The notes below the pieces were generated by a model, which was not told the origin of the DNA, made no database searches, and was given only the letters and a program-made list of their open reading frames with translations. Of a stretch of 64,000 nt of DNA, positions 31,401 through 40,886 are shown piece by piece. Position 1 is the stretch's first letter; every line of letters starts with the position of its first letter. The stretch covers positions 2,624,001 through 2,688,000 of the forward strand of contig CM057351.1 of NCBI GenBank assembly GCA_030015575.1, read 5' to 3'. The translations under genes were made by a program, and so were the position numbers. The DNA comes from Agapanthus africanus. Its lineage: Eukaryota; Streptophyta; Magnoliopsida; Asparagales; Amaryllidaceae.

Positions 31401-32519
31401 AGGTGACTCGATTCCGGAGATAAAATGAACACGGCAGATATCTAGGGGATACTGACCGGGGTTCGACTTGGTACGACAGATATCCACGGGATACTGATCG
31501 TAGCCAGGATATCGGGTGGCGATCATCTGTTGAGATGGTGTCGACGGTATCTGTATTTACGTGTCGATGCTGGACACGGGAGATTTCGGATTTCGATGTC
31601 GATGTTGGACATCTATATGTATATTGATGTGATCATTATCATGAGGTACACAGTTAGATATGTATTTATTGGATTCCACCAGGACTGATCCGGGAGACAG
31701 TACCTGCATATATTTGTACAGACATTCATAGACAAAAAGGGAATTCCAATTGGGATAATAGATTCATGATTTTGATTCATATGATATTGAGATATTATAC
31801 ATGTGATTGCATGATAGCTAGTGTTGTAGTTTGCATATCATATAGTATATCGATACAGATTATGATAGCACTATACTTATAATCTAGGTATCGTCATGCA
31901 TTTCGATTTCTACCTTTAGATGCACTTTTATTCACTGAGTTGGCAACTCATTCCCGTTGTGCCACAGTTTCTTACAAGTTTTACCGCTTGGATTGTCAGC
32001 GGCTTGGGCATACATTCTTTTCGGGGATTGATTGGTGAGTGAGTTATTATTGTATCATACTCACTCTTGATTATACATTTATTCTTGTATCTAGTGGAAA
32101 CTCCATCAACTTAGAAATGATACACTATGGACTTAGAATTGAGACTTAGAGTTTATGGGTGGTGATGTCACACTCTTTAGAGTCGACATCTGTTATAAAT
32201 TTGTTTGGCTACTCCGTTTTTTAGATGTGAAAGCTAGCTTCCGTTGGGATGCTATTTTATTTTGTTGTATCGGGTTTTTATAAAAATACAAAAGAGGTAA
32301 TGGCAAATCTTCAAAACGTCATAAAGGCTTTTCAACATACTTAGTTAAATTTAGATGGTATTTTAAACGGATATTATCGGCTGATTATTTAAACCTCACC
32401 TCCAATATTTTCAAAAAAAAAGGTTTAGATTCTGGGTTTCGGCTTACTTAAACCGCGTCGATGTCTTGAGACGTCACGTGATTTAAGTGCCGGTCATGTG
32501 CCATATTTGGGTCGTGACA
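28414..32519 (+). repeat. LARD 3' LTR (4.1 kb)
   Basis: Collinear with 21776-25878 along its length, with scattered substitutions (about 2-3 percent by eye in the first 900 bases). Ends GTGACA. No coding sequence. Confidence 0.9.
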
Positions 32520-32524
32520 GGTGC
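32520..32524 (+). repeat. Target site duplication of the LARD (right)
   Basis: GGTGC, followed by TCATTTGGTTATGAG, which continues the interrupted copia2 LTR. Confidence 0.93.
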
Positions 32525-33098
32525 TCATTTGGTTATGAGTTACACTGGACGGACTCGTAGGGAACTGCTGGTTGGTAATATACTTATCTTCAAGTAGCAG
32601 TTCCCAGGTGACATGAGTACAGATTAGTCCGTTGACTTGACACTGCTACTTCACCTCAAGTGTGTTCCCACTGTTCTTAGATTACTACCCTACCACGGCT
32701 CTGTTGAGTCGTGCAAACAGGTAGTAGTTGGATGGAGTCACGAAGCACTTAAATGCAGTGGCGGTTAGATAGGATTCGTCTCTCCCTGTATTGGGGGATG
32801 ATGTCGCGCTGTGTTCGGAACGCCATTACACAAAGTCCCTGGCCAAGGCAAGCGAGATTTACTGGTAGGTGCTCCAGTAGTTTCTCAGTGTGTTTTGGAC
32901 TGTACTCCGACACGACTTATTGCACTAGTAGGGGTCTGACGCTTGCCGCCCCCCTAGGATCGATATGCGACATCTCAAACGAACAGACCAGACTGTACAG
33001 ATAGATTGTCACATTCAGGCTCAGTAGGAGTTCGAATGGGTTTGCTCATCGGCCTTCTTATCGACATCTACCTGGGGACCGTTACGTACAACTAGTAC
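32525..33098 (+). repeat. Copia2 5' LTR, middle piece
   Basis: Continues the LTR after the LARD and ends with AGTAC (33094-33098), the left target duplication of copia3. Aligns with the corresponding part of the copia3 LTRs. Confidence 0.85.
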
Positions 33099-35051
33099 TG
33101 TTAGTGTATATGCCCTAGGGGCCATTATTGTATCATACTAGGTTGTATATTATATAATGGAAGCTTGGGATATTTACAGTTGTATATAACAGTCTTGCTA
33201 AAAATGGTAGTATGCTACTTGGTTTGTGTCTACTTTAATATGTGCATATGTTTCTTGTAACGTATCACTTATACATATTAGTAGAGCCCATAGGATCTTT
33301 GCTTGATTACTAGCGTTGTGATGGCAGTCACACTAGTAGGGGCTGGGTAGTCTGTAAGCAACATCCTATACAGGTCCCGGGTCGTTGGATTATCGAGACA
33401 GGGTATCGATATTCCGGAGTAGACTAAGTGTGTACGCTTCTTATCCCAGTTGGGGAGATGGTCTGTCCCACAACCATCAGTACGTCGTCTTGAGATAGTA
33501 TACAGGTGCTCGTTAGGTTACGGGTACACCGAACAGGACTCGCACGGGAACTGTTGGTTGGTATTATACCCGTCGTCAGTTAACAGTTCCCGGGTGACAT
33601 TAGTACTGCATAGTCCACAGACTTGACACTGCTACTTCGCCTCGAGTGTGTCCCACTGTTCTTAGATTGCTACCCTACCACGGCTCAAAGAAGTCGTGCA
33701 AACAGGTAGCAGTTGGGTGCAGTCCCGAGCACTTGGAGGCAGTGGCGGTTAGACAGGATTCGTCTCTCCCGGTATTGGGAGTTGATATCGTGCTGTGTCA
33801 GAGAGCCATTACGCAAAGTCCCTGGCCAGGGCAAGAGAGATTTACTGGTAGGTTCCAGTAGTTTCTCAGGGTGTAATGGGCTATGCTCCGACACGACTTA
33901 TACTGCTATTAGGGGACTGACGCTTGCCGCCCCCTAGGCTTGATATGCGATAGTCTTAGACGAACAGACCGGACTGTACGGAGATTGTCACATCAGGCTC
34001 AGTAGGAGTTCGGATGGGTTTCCTCATCGGCCTTCTTATCGACATCTACTTGGGGACCGTTACGTACAGCTAGTGCCGCTTGCGGTCTGTGGTTAAACCC
34101 ACTGCCAGCGTAGTGTCGAGTCTTTAGAGTCCCACACAGAGAGTTTCCCTGCTCCAGGCGAAACGATATAGAGGTCGTATGGTTTTACAACAAGGGTTCG
34201 GACGCATACGTGTTTAAACGCACGTACGACGTTCGGACAGCTTTTACTAGCTGGCTTTGGTTTAAACCAGATTCTAGTATCGGGTTATTGGATTTATACA
34301 GTCTAAAGTTTTTCCGTGTTTTCATGGATTGTAGGGGCGTTCTCGTAATTTGTCGGGAAGCTTCTAGAAGCATGGTGACTTGGGGGGTAAGGTGGCATTA
34401 GCATTAAATGATATTGTGACTCATTATGTGTGATTCATCATGTCATTAATGCATTATTAAATGCTTAATGACTCACATAGTGAATCACTCATAATGCATT
34501 TAGGTAGCATGATGAATAATCTCATTTTATTCATTTATTCATTTATTCATTATGCTTCATATATTAAGTGAGAAACAATATCATATTTCATTCTTATTAT
34601 CACCTTCTCTCTCCTCAAGCTCTCTCATTCTTGAAACCCTAACCCTAACCTCTCATGTGTTGAGATCAAGGGTTGGCTAGACTAATATATCCATAACCTC
34701 ACTCTATATCCCCTAGGTAGGTTAGATTAGCATTTTTAGCAACCTAGTTATCTCAAGTTAGAGATCAAGCTTGGCGTAGGAGCTCTCGGGTGGATCGTCT
34801 TTGACTCGAGGAGGCCGTTGAGGTGCCGATGTTCCAAGGAGCCTGCGAGGAGTGGAGGACAGCGATGAAGACCCGAAGGATATGTAACGTGAGGTATAAC
34901 TTCGAATCCGAGTAGTTAAAGCTCTCATAGTTTGCTAGTAACGGTTTAGATACGATTCATGCGCTCAAGTCCGTGTTACGAAGCTTTGATAATCGTTTTT
35001 CATATATTCCGCCTCCCTGCAAGTTCGTGGGGTGCGTGACATGGACTTACA
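33099..35051 (+). repeat. Copia3 5' LTR
   Basis: TGTTAGTGTATATGCCC to GGACTTACA. No gene. Contains a short ACCCTAACCCTAACC stretch near 34637. Confidence 0.93.
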
Positions 35052-35052
35052 G

Positions 35053-35065
35053 TGGTATCAGAGCC
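35053..35065 (+). promoter_or_regulatory. Copia3 primer-binding site
   Basis: TGGTATCAGAGCC, matching the initiator Met-tRNA 3' end, 1 nt after the LTR. Confidence 0.93.
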
Positions 35066-37071
35066 AACTAAACCATTACTAGCTTGTTAGCAACTAATTA
35101 GAAGTTCGATTGACGGAAAACACGAAAACGAAACCCCGGAAACCCCTAAGTTTCTGTTAATTTTAAACATGTCTAAAAAATTATATGATATGCCTTAAAA
35201 TTCACAGCAGGGAAATATAAGAATACTGGGAAAATACGAGCCTCTAACTCGGCAAGACGGCCACGGATCCGCGGCAAGATGGTGCTTTTGGCCGCAGATC
35301 CGCCGCCGAGTCAACCCCGAGTTGACTCGGATTTGCACAGTAATTCATAGTTTTTGGAGTTTTGTTTTCCTGTATATTCTGTTTTCTGCCCAGGTTACTT
35401 CTGTGCTGGCTTGCAATTGGGGTAGACACGGAAAATGGTTGTCGATCGATATTCTAAGATATTTACTAATTGGGTTTTTATCTGTATTGTTTAATGTGTT
35501 CGTAAACCTCCCCTAACTGCTAGTATATCGGTTGGCAGGGGGTTGCACATTTCTGTAATGTTTACTGTTTGTGTATATGAACTGTATTGGATTGTTGTGA
35601 TGATTAGCCGGGGTTTGAGATGGGTTATTATATTCATTCATTCGATGTAAATGTAATATGATGTAATATTCTTTTGCGGGGCACATCCAGGTTGCGGTTG
35701 TAGCCACCGTTGTATTATTTCTTTTTACTGTTTTTGCTCCTAGGATAGACCCAAGGTGGGGTGCACAAATTACCGGGTACTTTGAAGTGTTTAGTGGCCT
35801 ACTCACGTTGTTGAGGGAGACCGCTTCACTTCGGGCACTTGGCGGGTAGTTTTCCGTACCCGTAGGGGTCTAGGGTGGGGTAATGGCTATTCATCACAAC
35901 TGTGTAATCCGTCTTTTATTGCAGGCTCAAAGCAAATGCGGATTGCTAGTATATCCAATAAAGTTCATCAGTGATCTGGAATGCCTATTATTGCGTCTGA
36001 TGAATGTACAATATCTATATATGATAGCTATTAGACATCACTTATGTTTTACACCCGCGCTAGCCCAGCCCCCACTCTGTCGTTAGTTAAGTAACCTAAC
36101 GGGTGATGACGGGACCCCGTGGAGAATGCGGATGGCATAAGAGGACGTGGTATTTTCGTTGTTTTCTGCAATGATAAGATAAATGATGGGACGCATTATT
36201 ATAATGCAAAGAAAATAAACCAAAGTTTAATCGTTGGAACAAATTTAATAGAAACCACTCGGTTATTTTAAAAGAGCAGAATTTTTAATTGCGGAGCTTT
36301 AACCACTCCTTTTAAAAAGTATCAGGTTCCTTCGATTATATCAAGTTCACTACGTTCACGGTTTGCCAAAACCAGTCGTAGCCCTCTGTCATTTCAGTTG
36401 AATATTCAGTAGTATTCAAGCTATATATTTTGACCTTCGCCAAGGCATAGTGATTGGTAGCTGCTGAATATTTATCTGTAGCATAGATAGATGTGTTGGT
36501 TCGGGACAGTCATACTACTATTTTGGCCTTCGTCAAGGGTATGTACGGGTGGGTTCAAATTAACCTGGATAATGACGGGTAGAACTTGACATGTGACTTA
36601 TGATATGTTGGCCTTCGTCAAGGTCATAAGAGCATGGGGCAAAAATTTATATCGGGAATTTCTAAAGAAACTGAAATTTGCAGAGAGAGCATACCATTTT
36701 GGAGTTTGATGAATGTTGGTAGGATTCCTTCAACATTATCATACGATGATATTTTGGATCCCGATCCTACTGTGAGTACATGCTACTTATCAGGAGATTC
36801 GTCACTTAATGATCAATGCTATAAACCAAGTAGGTGCCTAGAAAGGTGTCAGCGGGGCTACGCCCCCAGAGAAAAGAGGTTATTTAATTAAGGAACTTCG
36901 CAAAAGCGTTGGAAAACCTCCCTCGAAGTATCAACACTGATCTGGCTGAACGGTTAAGCAAGAATTGTACGGTGAGAATAGTCCTGGCTAATTCTTCTTT
37001 TATGGTTTGAGGAGGGATTCGAGAAACAGTGGGAGCCATCCTGTTTAGATAAATTAAAAACCAATCTAAAC
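35066..37071 (+). other. Copia3 long untranslated leader with conserved structures
   Basis: About 2 kb without a plausible gene. It holds a pair of GGATCC-type GC-rich palindromes (35259-35308), a conserved block with a 6-bp CGTTAG/CTAACG stem (36050-36140) and three TTGGC-type hairpins (36430, 36524, 36608). Copia2 and copia4 share all three. BARE-type elements are known for long leaders. Confidence 0.8.
36430..36621 (+). other. Three leader hairpins TTGRC-CTTC-GYCAA
   Basis: Copies at 36430-36443, 36524-36537 and 36608-36621 (spacing 94 and 84). Copia2 has them at 45160, 45253 and 45338. Copia4 (minus) has them at 56391, 56298 and 56213, with loop CAAA in place of CTTC. Confidence 0.85.
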
Positions 37072-37689
37072 TTGCAAGAGCATCATGCTAAAGTGTTTTC
37101 TTCTCTTTCTCTTAATTGCAGCGACCTTGTGACCACGACTAGGTTACATCTAGATAACAAATTGACTGAATCTGATTTATATGACTGGCAAAGGTCTGTC
37201 CAGATGTCCATTGCCTATGACAAGCTGGACCACCCTATTACTACTCAAGATCCCGCCGTCCCAGGTCCAGTTTCCACCGTCGCGAATATGGATATCCGTC
37301 AGACAAGGGAAAAGGATAAAACGAAAGCCAAGTGTCTCGTGTTAGCTTCAGTTGATGGTGTATACCAAAAGCAGCACGAGAAGATGGACTCAGTTTCCAT
37401 CTTTCTCCGTAAAAAATATTTATATGGAGAGCAATCTCATATCGCAAGATATGAAACCTCGACCGAATTAATTCAAGCAAGGTTGGCCGTCGGGTCATCT
37501 GTAGGGGAAAACGTCCTTACAATGACTAGCTATATTAATGAGCTCCAGGACCTAGAGACCACGTTGGGAAACGGGTCAGATACTGACTTGATTCTACAGT
37601 CTCTGCCTTCTACCCTGAAGGAAACCAGGGAAGTAGAAGGAAAGAGAAGGGCAACTGTTTCGGGACTGAATGTAGTAAAAGAGGAATGA
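37072..37689 (+). CDS. Copia3 gag, ends at a stop inside the zinc knuckle
   Basis: Copia gag. The segment LVLASVDGVYQKQHEKMDSV and LILQSLPSTL match the copia2 gag (LVLASMDNEHQRRHENMDLE, LILQSLPSTY). The true start is probably after the CAG at 37119-37121, which ends a pyrimidine tract. About 60 codons present in copia2 (NFNIQGKEVELSELLNML onward) are absent here, an in-frame deletion after LPST. The ORF ends with TGA at 37687-37689, in the position of the first Cys of a CCHC knuckle: the following residues SYCYGIGHWQKDC supply the other three ligands. Confidence 0.8.
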   Translation: MQEHHAKVFSSLSLNCSDLVTTTRLHLDNKLTESDLYDWQRSVQMSIAYDKLDHPITTQDPAVPGPVSTVANMDIRQTREKDKTKAKCLVLASVDGVYQKQHEKMDSVSIFLRKKYLYGEQSHIARYETSTELIQARLAVGSSVGENVLTMTSYINELQDLETTLGNGSDTDLILQSLPSTLKETREVEGKRRATVSGLNVVKEE

Positions 37690-37755
37690 TCCTATTGTTA
37701 TGGGATTGGGCATTGGCAGAAAGATTGCAGGGCTTTTGAAGCCAGTAGCCAGGAT

Positions 37756-38943
37756 ATGAAGCATGTTGTGGATTCAGCCTCAAGTGTATTTGTAATTGAG
37801 AACTGTTTATCAATTAACTCTACTTCCTGGGTACTAGATACCGGAGCAGGATCTCATATCTGTAATTCATTACATGCTTTGAGAAACCGTAGAGTTATAA
37901 AGGTAGGTGATTGGTCTCTCAGAGTTGCAAACGGAATGAGCGTAGACGCTGAATCCGTGGGAGAATATCGCCTAGGTTTGACAAGTGGGCAAATATTGAT
38001 TCTATGTAACTGTCTGTATGTACCTAGTATGACTTGTAATATCATATCAGTATCCTCACTTTCGAGAGAGGGATATAATTTTACATTCATAGGAGATGTA
38101 GTTCACATCCACCTAAATCAAGTTTTGATTGGGTCCGGTACATTAGATAACGGCATATACGTATTGAGTCAAGCTCAGGTTTTCAATGTCCAGAACACAC
38201 TTAAAAGAAAGTCTCCGGAATTAAATCAGGCTTTCTTATGGCATTGTAGACTAGGTCACATCAATGAGAGAAGGTTGACTAAGTTACATAGAGAAGGATA
38301 TTTGAATCCGTTCGAATATCAATCTTATGCTACTTGTGAATCTTGTCTCATAGGAAAGATGACAAAGACTCCGTTTACTGGACACGGAGTAAGAGCAAGT
38401 GAGCTCTTGGGACTCGTACACAGTGACGTGTGCGGTCCAATGTCTACACATGCGCGAGGTGGTTATTCCTACTTCATTACTTTTACGGATGATTTCTCTA
38501 GGTATGGACATGTCTTCTTGATGAAGCATAAATATGAGGCCTTTGAAAAATTCCAGGAATACAAGAATGAAATGGAAAACCAAACCGGCAAAAGTATCAA
38601 GACACTGAGATCTGATCGAGGTGGTGAATACTTAAGTGCCGAGTTCCTGGGTTACTTAAAAGAGAAAGGAATTCTCTCTCAGCTTACTCCTCCATACACA
38701 CCACAACACAACGGTGTATCAGAAAGGAGGAATCGAACCCTATTGGATATGGTTCGTTCCATGATGAGTAAGGCTGAGTTACCGCGATCATTCTGGGGTT
38801 ATGCGCTAGAATCAGTTGCATATATTTTGAACACGGTTCCAACCAAAACTGTGCCTACCACACCATATCAGATCTGGAGTGGGAAGAAACCCTGTCTTCA
38901 GTACCTGAAGGCCTGGGGATGTCCAGCTTTTGTTAAAAAGTAG
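37756..38943 (+). CDS. Copia3 protease and integrase
   Basis: Same frame as gag. Protease active site VLDTGAG (D28). The GAG-pre-integrase/zinc segment (FLWHCRLGHINERRL, CESCLIGK) lies at about 150-210. The integrase core has D in HSDVCGP, D in LRSDRGGEY and E in NGVSERRNRT. It ends at TAG (38941-38943), where reading continues in frame as HVDKLEARS, so the stop probably replaced a Gln codon. The Met at 37756 is not a real start, because the polyprotein reads in from gag. Confidence 0.9.
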   Translation: MKHVVDSASSVFVIENCLSINSTSWVLDTGAGSHICNSLHALRNRRVIKVGDWSLRVANGMSVDAESVGEYRLGLTSGQILILCNCLYVPSMTCNIISVSSLSREGYNFTFIGDVVHIHLNQVLIGSGTLDNGIYVLSQAQVFNVQNTLKRKSPELNQAFLWHCRLGHINERRLTKLHREGYLNPFEYQSYATCESCLIGKMTKTPFTGHGVRASELLGLVHSDVCGPMSTHARGGYSYFITFTDDFSRYGHVFLMKHKYEAFEKFQEYKNEMENQTGKSIKTLRSDRGGEYLSAEFLGYLKEKGILSQLTPPYTPQHNGVSERRNRTLLDMVRSMMSKAELPRSFWGYALESVAYILNTVPTKTVPTTPYQIWSGKKPCLQYLKAWGCPAFVKK

Positions 38944-38946
38944 CAT

Positions 38947-39291
38947 GTGGACAAGCTCGAGGCACGCTCAGTACTGTGTAAGTTTGTGGGATACCCAAAG
39001 AACTCCAGGGGGTATTTTTTCTATTACGCAGAGGAACAAAAGGTTTTTGTTTCTCGTAATGCCCATTTTCTAGAACATCAGTTTTTAGAAAAGGAAACAA
39101 ATGGGAGCGAAATGGAACTGGAAGAAATTCCAGAACCACAAACTACAACTGAAAGTATGGTAGAACCAGAGGTTTCAGAAGAAAGGGACATACCAGGGCC
39201 TATCCGCGGGAGTAGTAGGCAGTCTTATCCGCCCGAGAGATACTACGGTTTTCTCATAGACGGGGATAGAGAGGATTGCACTATTGACTAG
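38947..39291 (+). CDS. Copia3 integrase C-terminal region and linker
   Basis: Same frame. CKFVGYPKNSRGYFFYYAEEQKV is the conserved copia integrase end (GKD/GYP-type). An acidic linker and PPERYYGFLIDGDRE follow, which leads to RT. Ends with TAG at 39289-39291. The next 35 codons to TAA 39394-39396 also read in frame (DEPTSFQQAI, WLDAMRTEMESM). Confidence 0.85.
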   Translation: MDKLEARSVLCKFVGYPKNSRGYFFYYAEEQKVFVSRNAHFLEHQFLEKETNGSEMELEEIPEPQTTTESMVEPEVSEERDIPGPIRGSSRQSYPPERYYGFLIDGDREDCTID

Positions 39292-39399
39292 GATGAGCCA
39301 ACTAGCTTCCAGCAAGCCATTAAGAGCGGTGACTCAGTAAAATGGCTGGATGCAATGCGTACCGAAATGGAGTCCATGTACACTAACAAAGTATAAACT

Positions 39400-40872
39400 T
39401 TGGACATTGCTCCAGATGGGGTAAAACCCATAGGATGCAAATGGATTTTCAGAAAGAAGATTGGTGTAGATGGACAGGTTGAAACCTATAAAGCTAGACT
39501 TGTTGCAAAAGGTTTCCGTCAAAGACCTGGTTTGGACTATGACGAAACCTTTTCTCCAATGGCTATGCTCAAATCCATTCAGGTCCTTCTTGCTATTGCT
39601 GCCTTCCACGACTATGAGATCTGGCAAATGGACGTAAAGACGGCCTTTCTAAATGGAAATTTGGAAGAGAGCGTCTATATGGATCAGCCAGAGGGATTCA
39701 TTCAGAGTGGGAGCAGCGGTAAAGTATGCAAGCTGCTTAATTCCATTTATGGACTAAAACAGGCATCGCGGAGTTGGAACGTCTGTTTTGATGATGCTGT
39801 CAAAGAATTTGACTTTATCAAAAATCCAGATGAACCATGCATATACAGTAAGATTGTAGGGAGAGCTGTAGTATTTCTCGTCTTGTACGTGGATGACATT
39901 CTCCTAATAGGAAATGATATTCCTATGTTACAGTCAGTCAAAAGATTCTTATTACAGAAATTCTCCATGAAAGACCTGGGTGATGCCACCTACAATCTGG
40001 GGATCCGGATCTATCGTGATAGACCAAAGAGGATGTTGGGACTTTCGCAGTCCAGGTACATAGACACCATAGTGAAGAGATTCGGTATGGAAGATTCTAA
40101 GCGCGGTAACCTACCGGCTTGTCACAGAATCACCCTCTCCAAAGAGATGTCTCCCAAGACTGATTTGGAAAGGGATCGCATGTCAATTATACCCTACGCT
40201 TCAGCAGTAGGCTCTATAATGTATGCGATGTTATGTACCAGACCAGATGTAGCATACGCATTGAGCGTTGTAAGCCGGTATCAGGCAAACCCAAGGGAGA
40301 ATCACTGGATAGCAGTAAAGAACATTCTCAAGTACCTGAGGAGGACTAAGGATATGTTCTTGGTGTATGGCGGAAAAGACCTCCAGATGGAGGCCTTTGC
40401 CGACTCCGGCTTCCAGAGTGACAAGGATGACTCCAAATCCATGTCGGGTTATGTTTTTACCCTCAATAGAGGGGCGGTCTGTTGGAAGAGTTCCAAGCAG
40501 GAGACCGTTGCTGACTCAACAATGGAAGCGGAGTACATAGCTGCTTGTGATACCGCAAAAGAAGCTGTCTGGATGAAGAAGTTCCTCACAGAACTTCAGG
40601 TGATTCCTACCAGTGTTGATCCAATACCTCTGTATTGTGACAACAACGGCGCTATAGCTTTAGCGAAGGAACCCATGTCCCATCAGAAGTCCAGACACAT
40701 CTTAAGGCGGTATCACCTGATCAGGGAGATCGTAGATCGCCGGGAGATCGAGGTGAAGAGACTAGAGACGGAGAATAACATTGCTGATCCATTCACAAAG
40801 GCCAATCCTCAGACGCAGTTCGAGAGGCTATTCGAGATGATAGGTCTACGATATGCCAGCTCATGGCCCTAG
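39400..40872 (+). CDS. Copia3 reverse transcriptase and RNase H
   Basis: Copia-type RT: CKWIFRKKIGVDGQVETYKARLVAKGF, the D in MDVKTAFLNG, GLKQASRSWN and catalytic YVDD (near 39887). RNase H follows with AFADSGFQSDKDD, MEAEYIA and LYCDNNGAIALA. It ends QTQFERLFEMIG before the natural stop TAG (40870-40872), directly next to the polypurine tract. Full length at the C-terminus. The upstream TAA (39394-39396) stands where copia elements have Trp (V-W-T-L). Confidence 0.92.
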   Translation: MDIAPDGVKPIGCKWIFRKKIGVDGQVETYKARLVAKGFRQRPGLDYDETFSPMAMLKSIQVLLAIAAFHDYEIWQMDVKTAFLNGNLEESVYMDQPEGFIQSGSSGKVCKLLNSIYGLKQASRSWNVCFDDAVKEFDFIKNPDEPCIYSKIVGRAVVFLVLYVDDILLIGNDIPMLQSVKRFLLQKFSMKDLGDATYNLGIRIYRDRPKRMLGLSQSRYIDTIVKRFGMEDSKRGNLPACHRITLSKEMSPKTDLERDRMSIIPYASAVGSIMYAMLCTRPDVAYALSVVSRYQANPRENHWIAVKNILKYLRRTKDMFLVYGGKDLQMEAFADSGFQSDKDDSKSMSGYVFTLNRGAVCWKSSKQETVADSTMEAEYIAACDTAKEAVWMKKFLTELQVIPTSVDPIPLYCDNNGAIALAKEPMSHQKSRHILRRYHLIREIVDRREIEVKRLETENNIADPFTKANPQTQFERLFEMIGLRYASSWP

Positions 40873-40875
40873 TGC

Positions 40876-40886
40876 AAGTGGGAGAT
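40876..40886 (+). promoter_or_regulatory. Copia3 polypurine tract
   Basis: AAGTGGGAGAT just before TGTTAG. Copia4 has the same tract. Confidence 0.92.

Larger units (their letters stand above)
21776..32519 (+). mobile_element. LARD-like non-autonomous element, complete, 10.7 kb
   Basis: Two LTRs of 4103 and 4106 bp, perfect 5-bp target duplication GGTGC, an initiator-Met-tRNA primer site and a polypurine tract enclose only 2535 bp of internal sequence without a recognisable gag or pol. This matches large retrotransposon derivatives (LARDs), first described in barley with LTRs above 4 kb and a non-coding core. LTR ends (TGTAACA...GTGACA) and the tract TTTCTTTAAGGGGGAGA resemble Tekay/Del chromoviruses, the likely source of its proteins. 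LTR identity by eye is roughly 97-98 percent. Confidence 0.9.

Noticed and set aside
34630..34655. Telomere-like ACCCTAACCCTAACC
   Set aside because: Only two units, at the same place in both copia3 LTRs (also near 42420). It is part of the LTR, not a telomere remnant.
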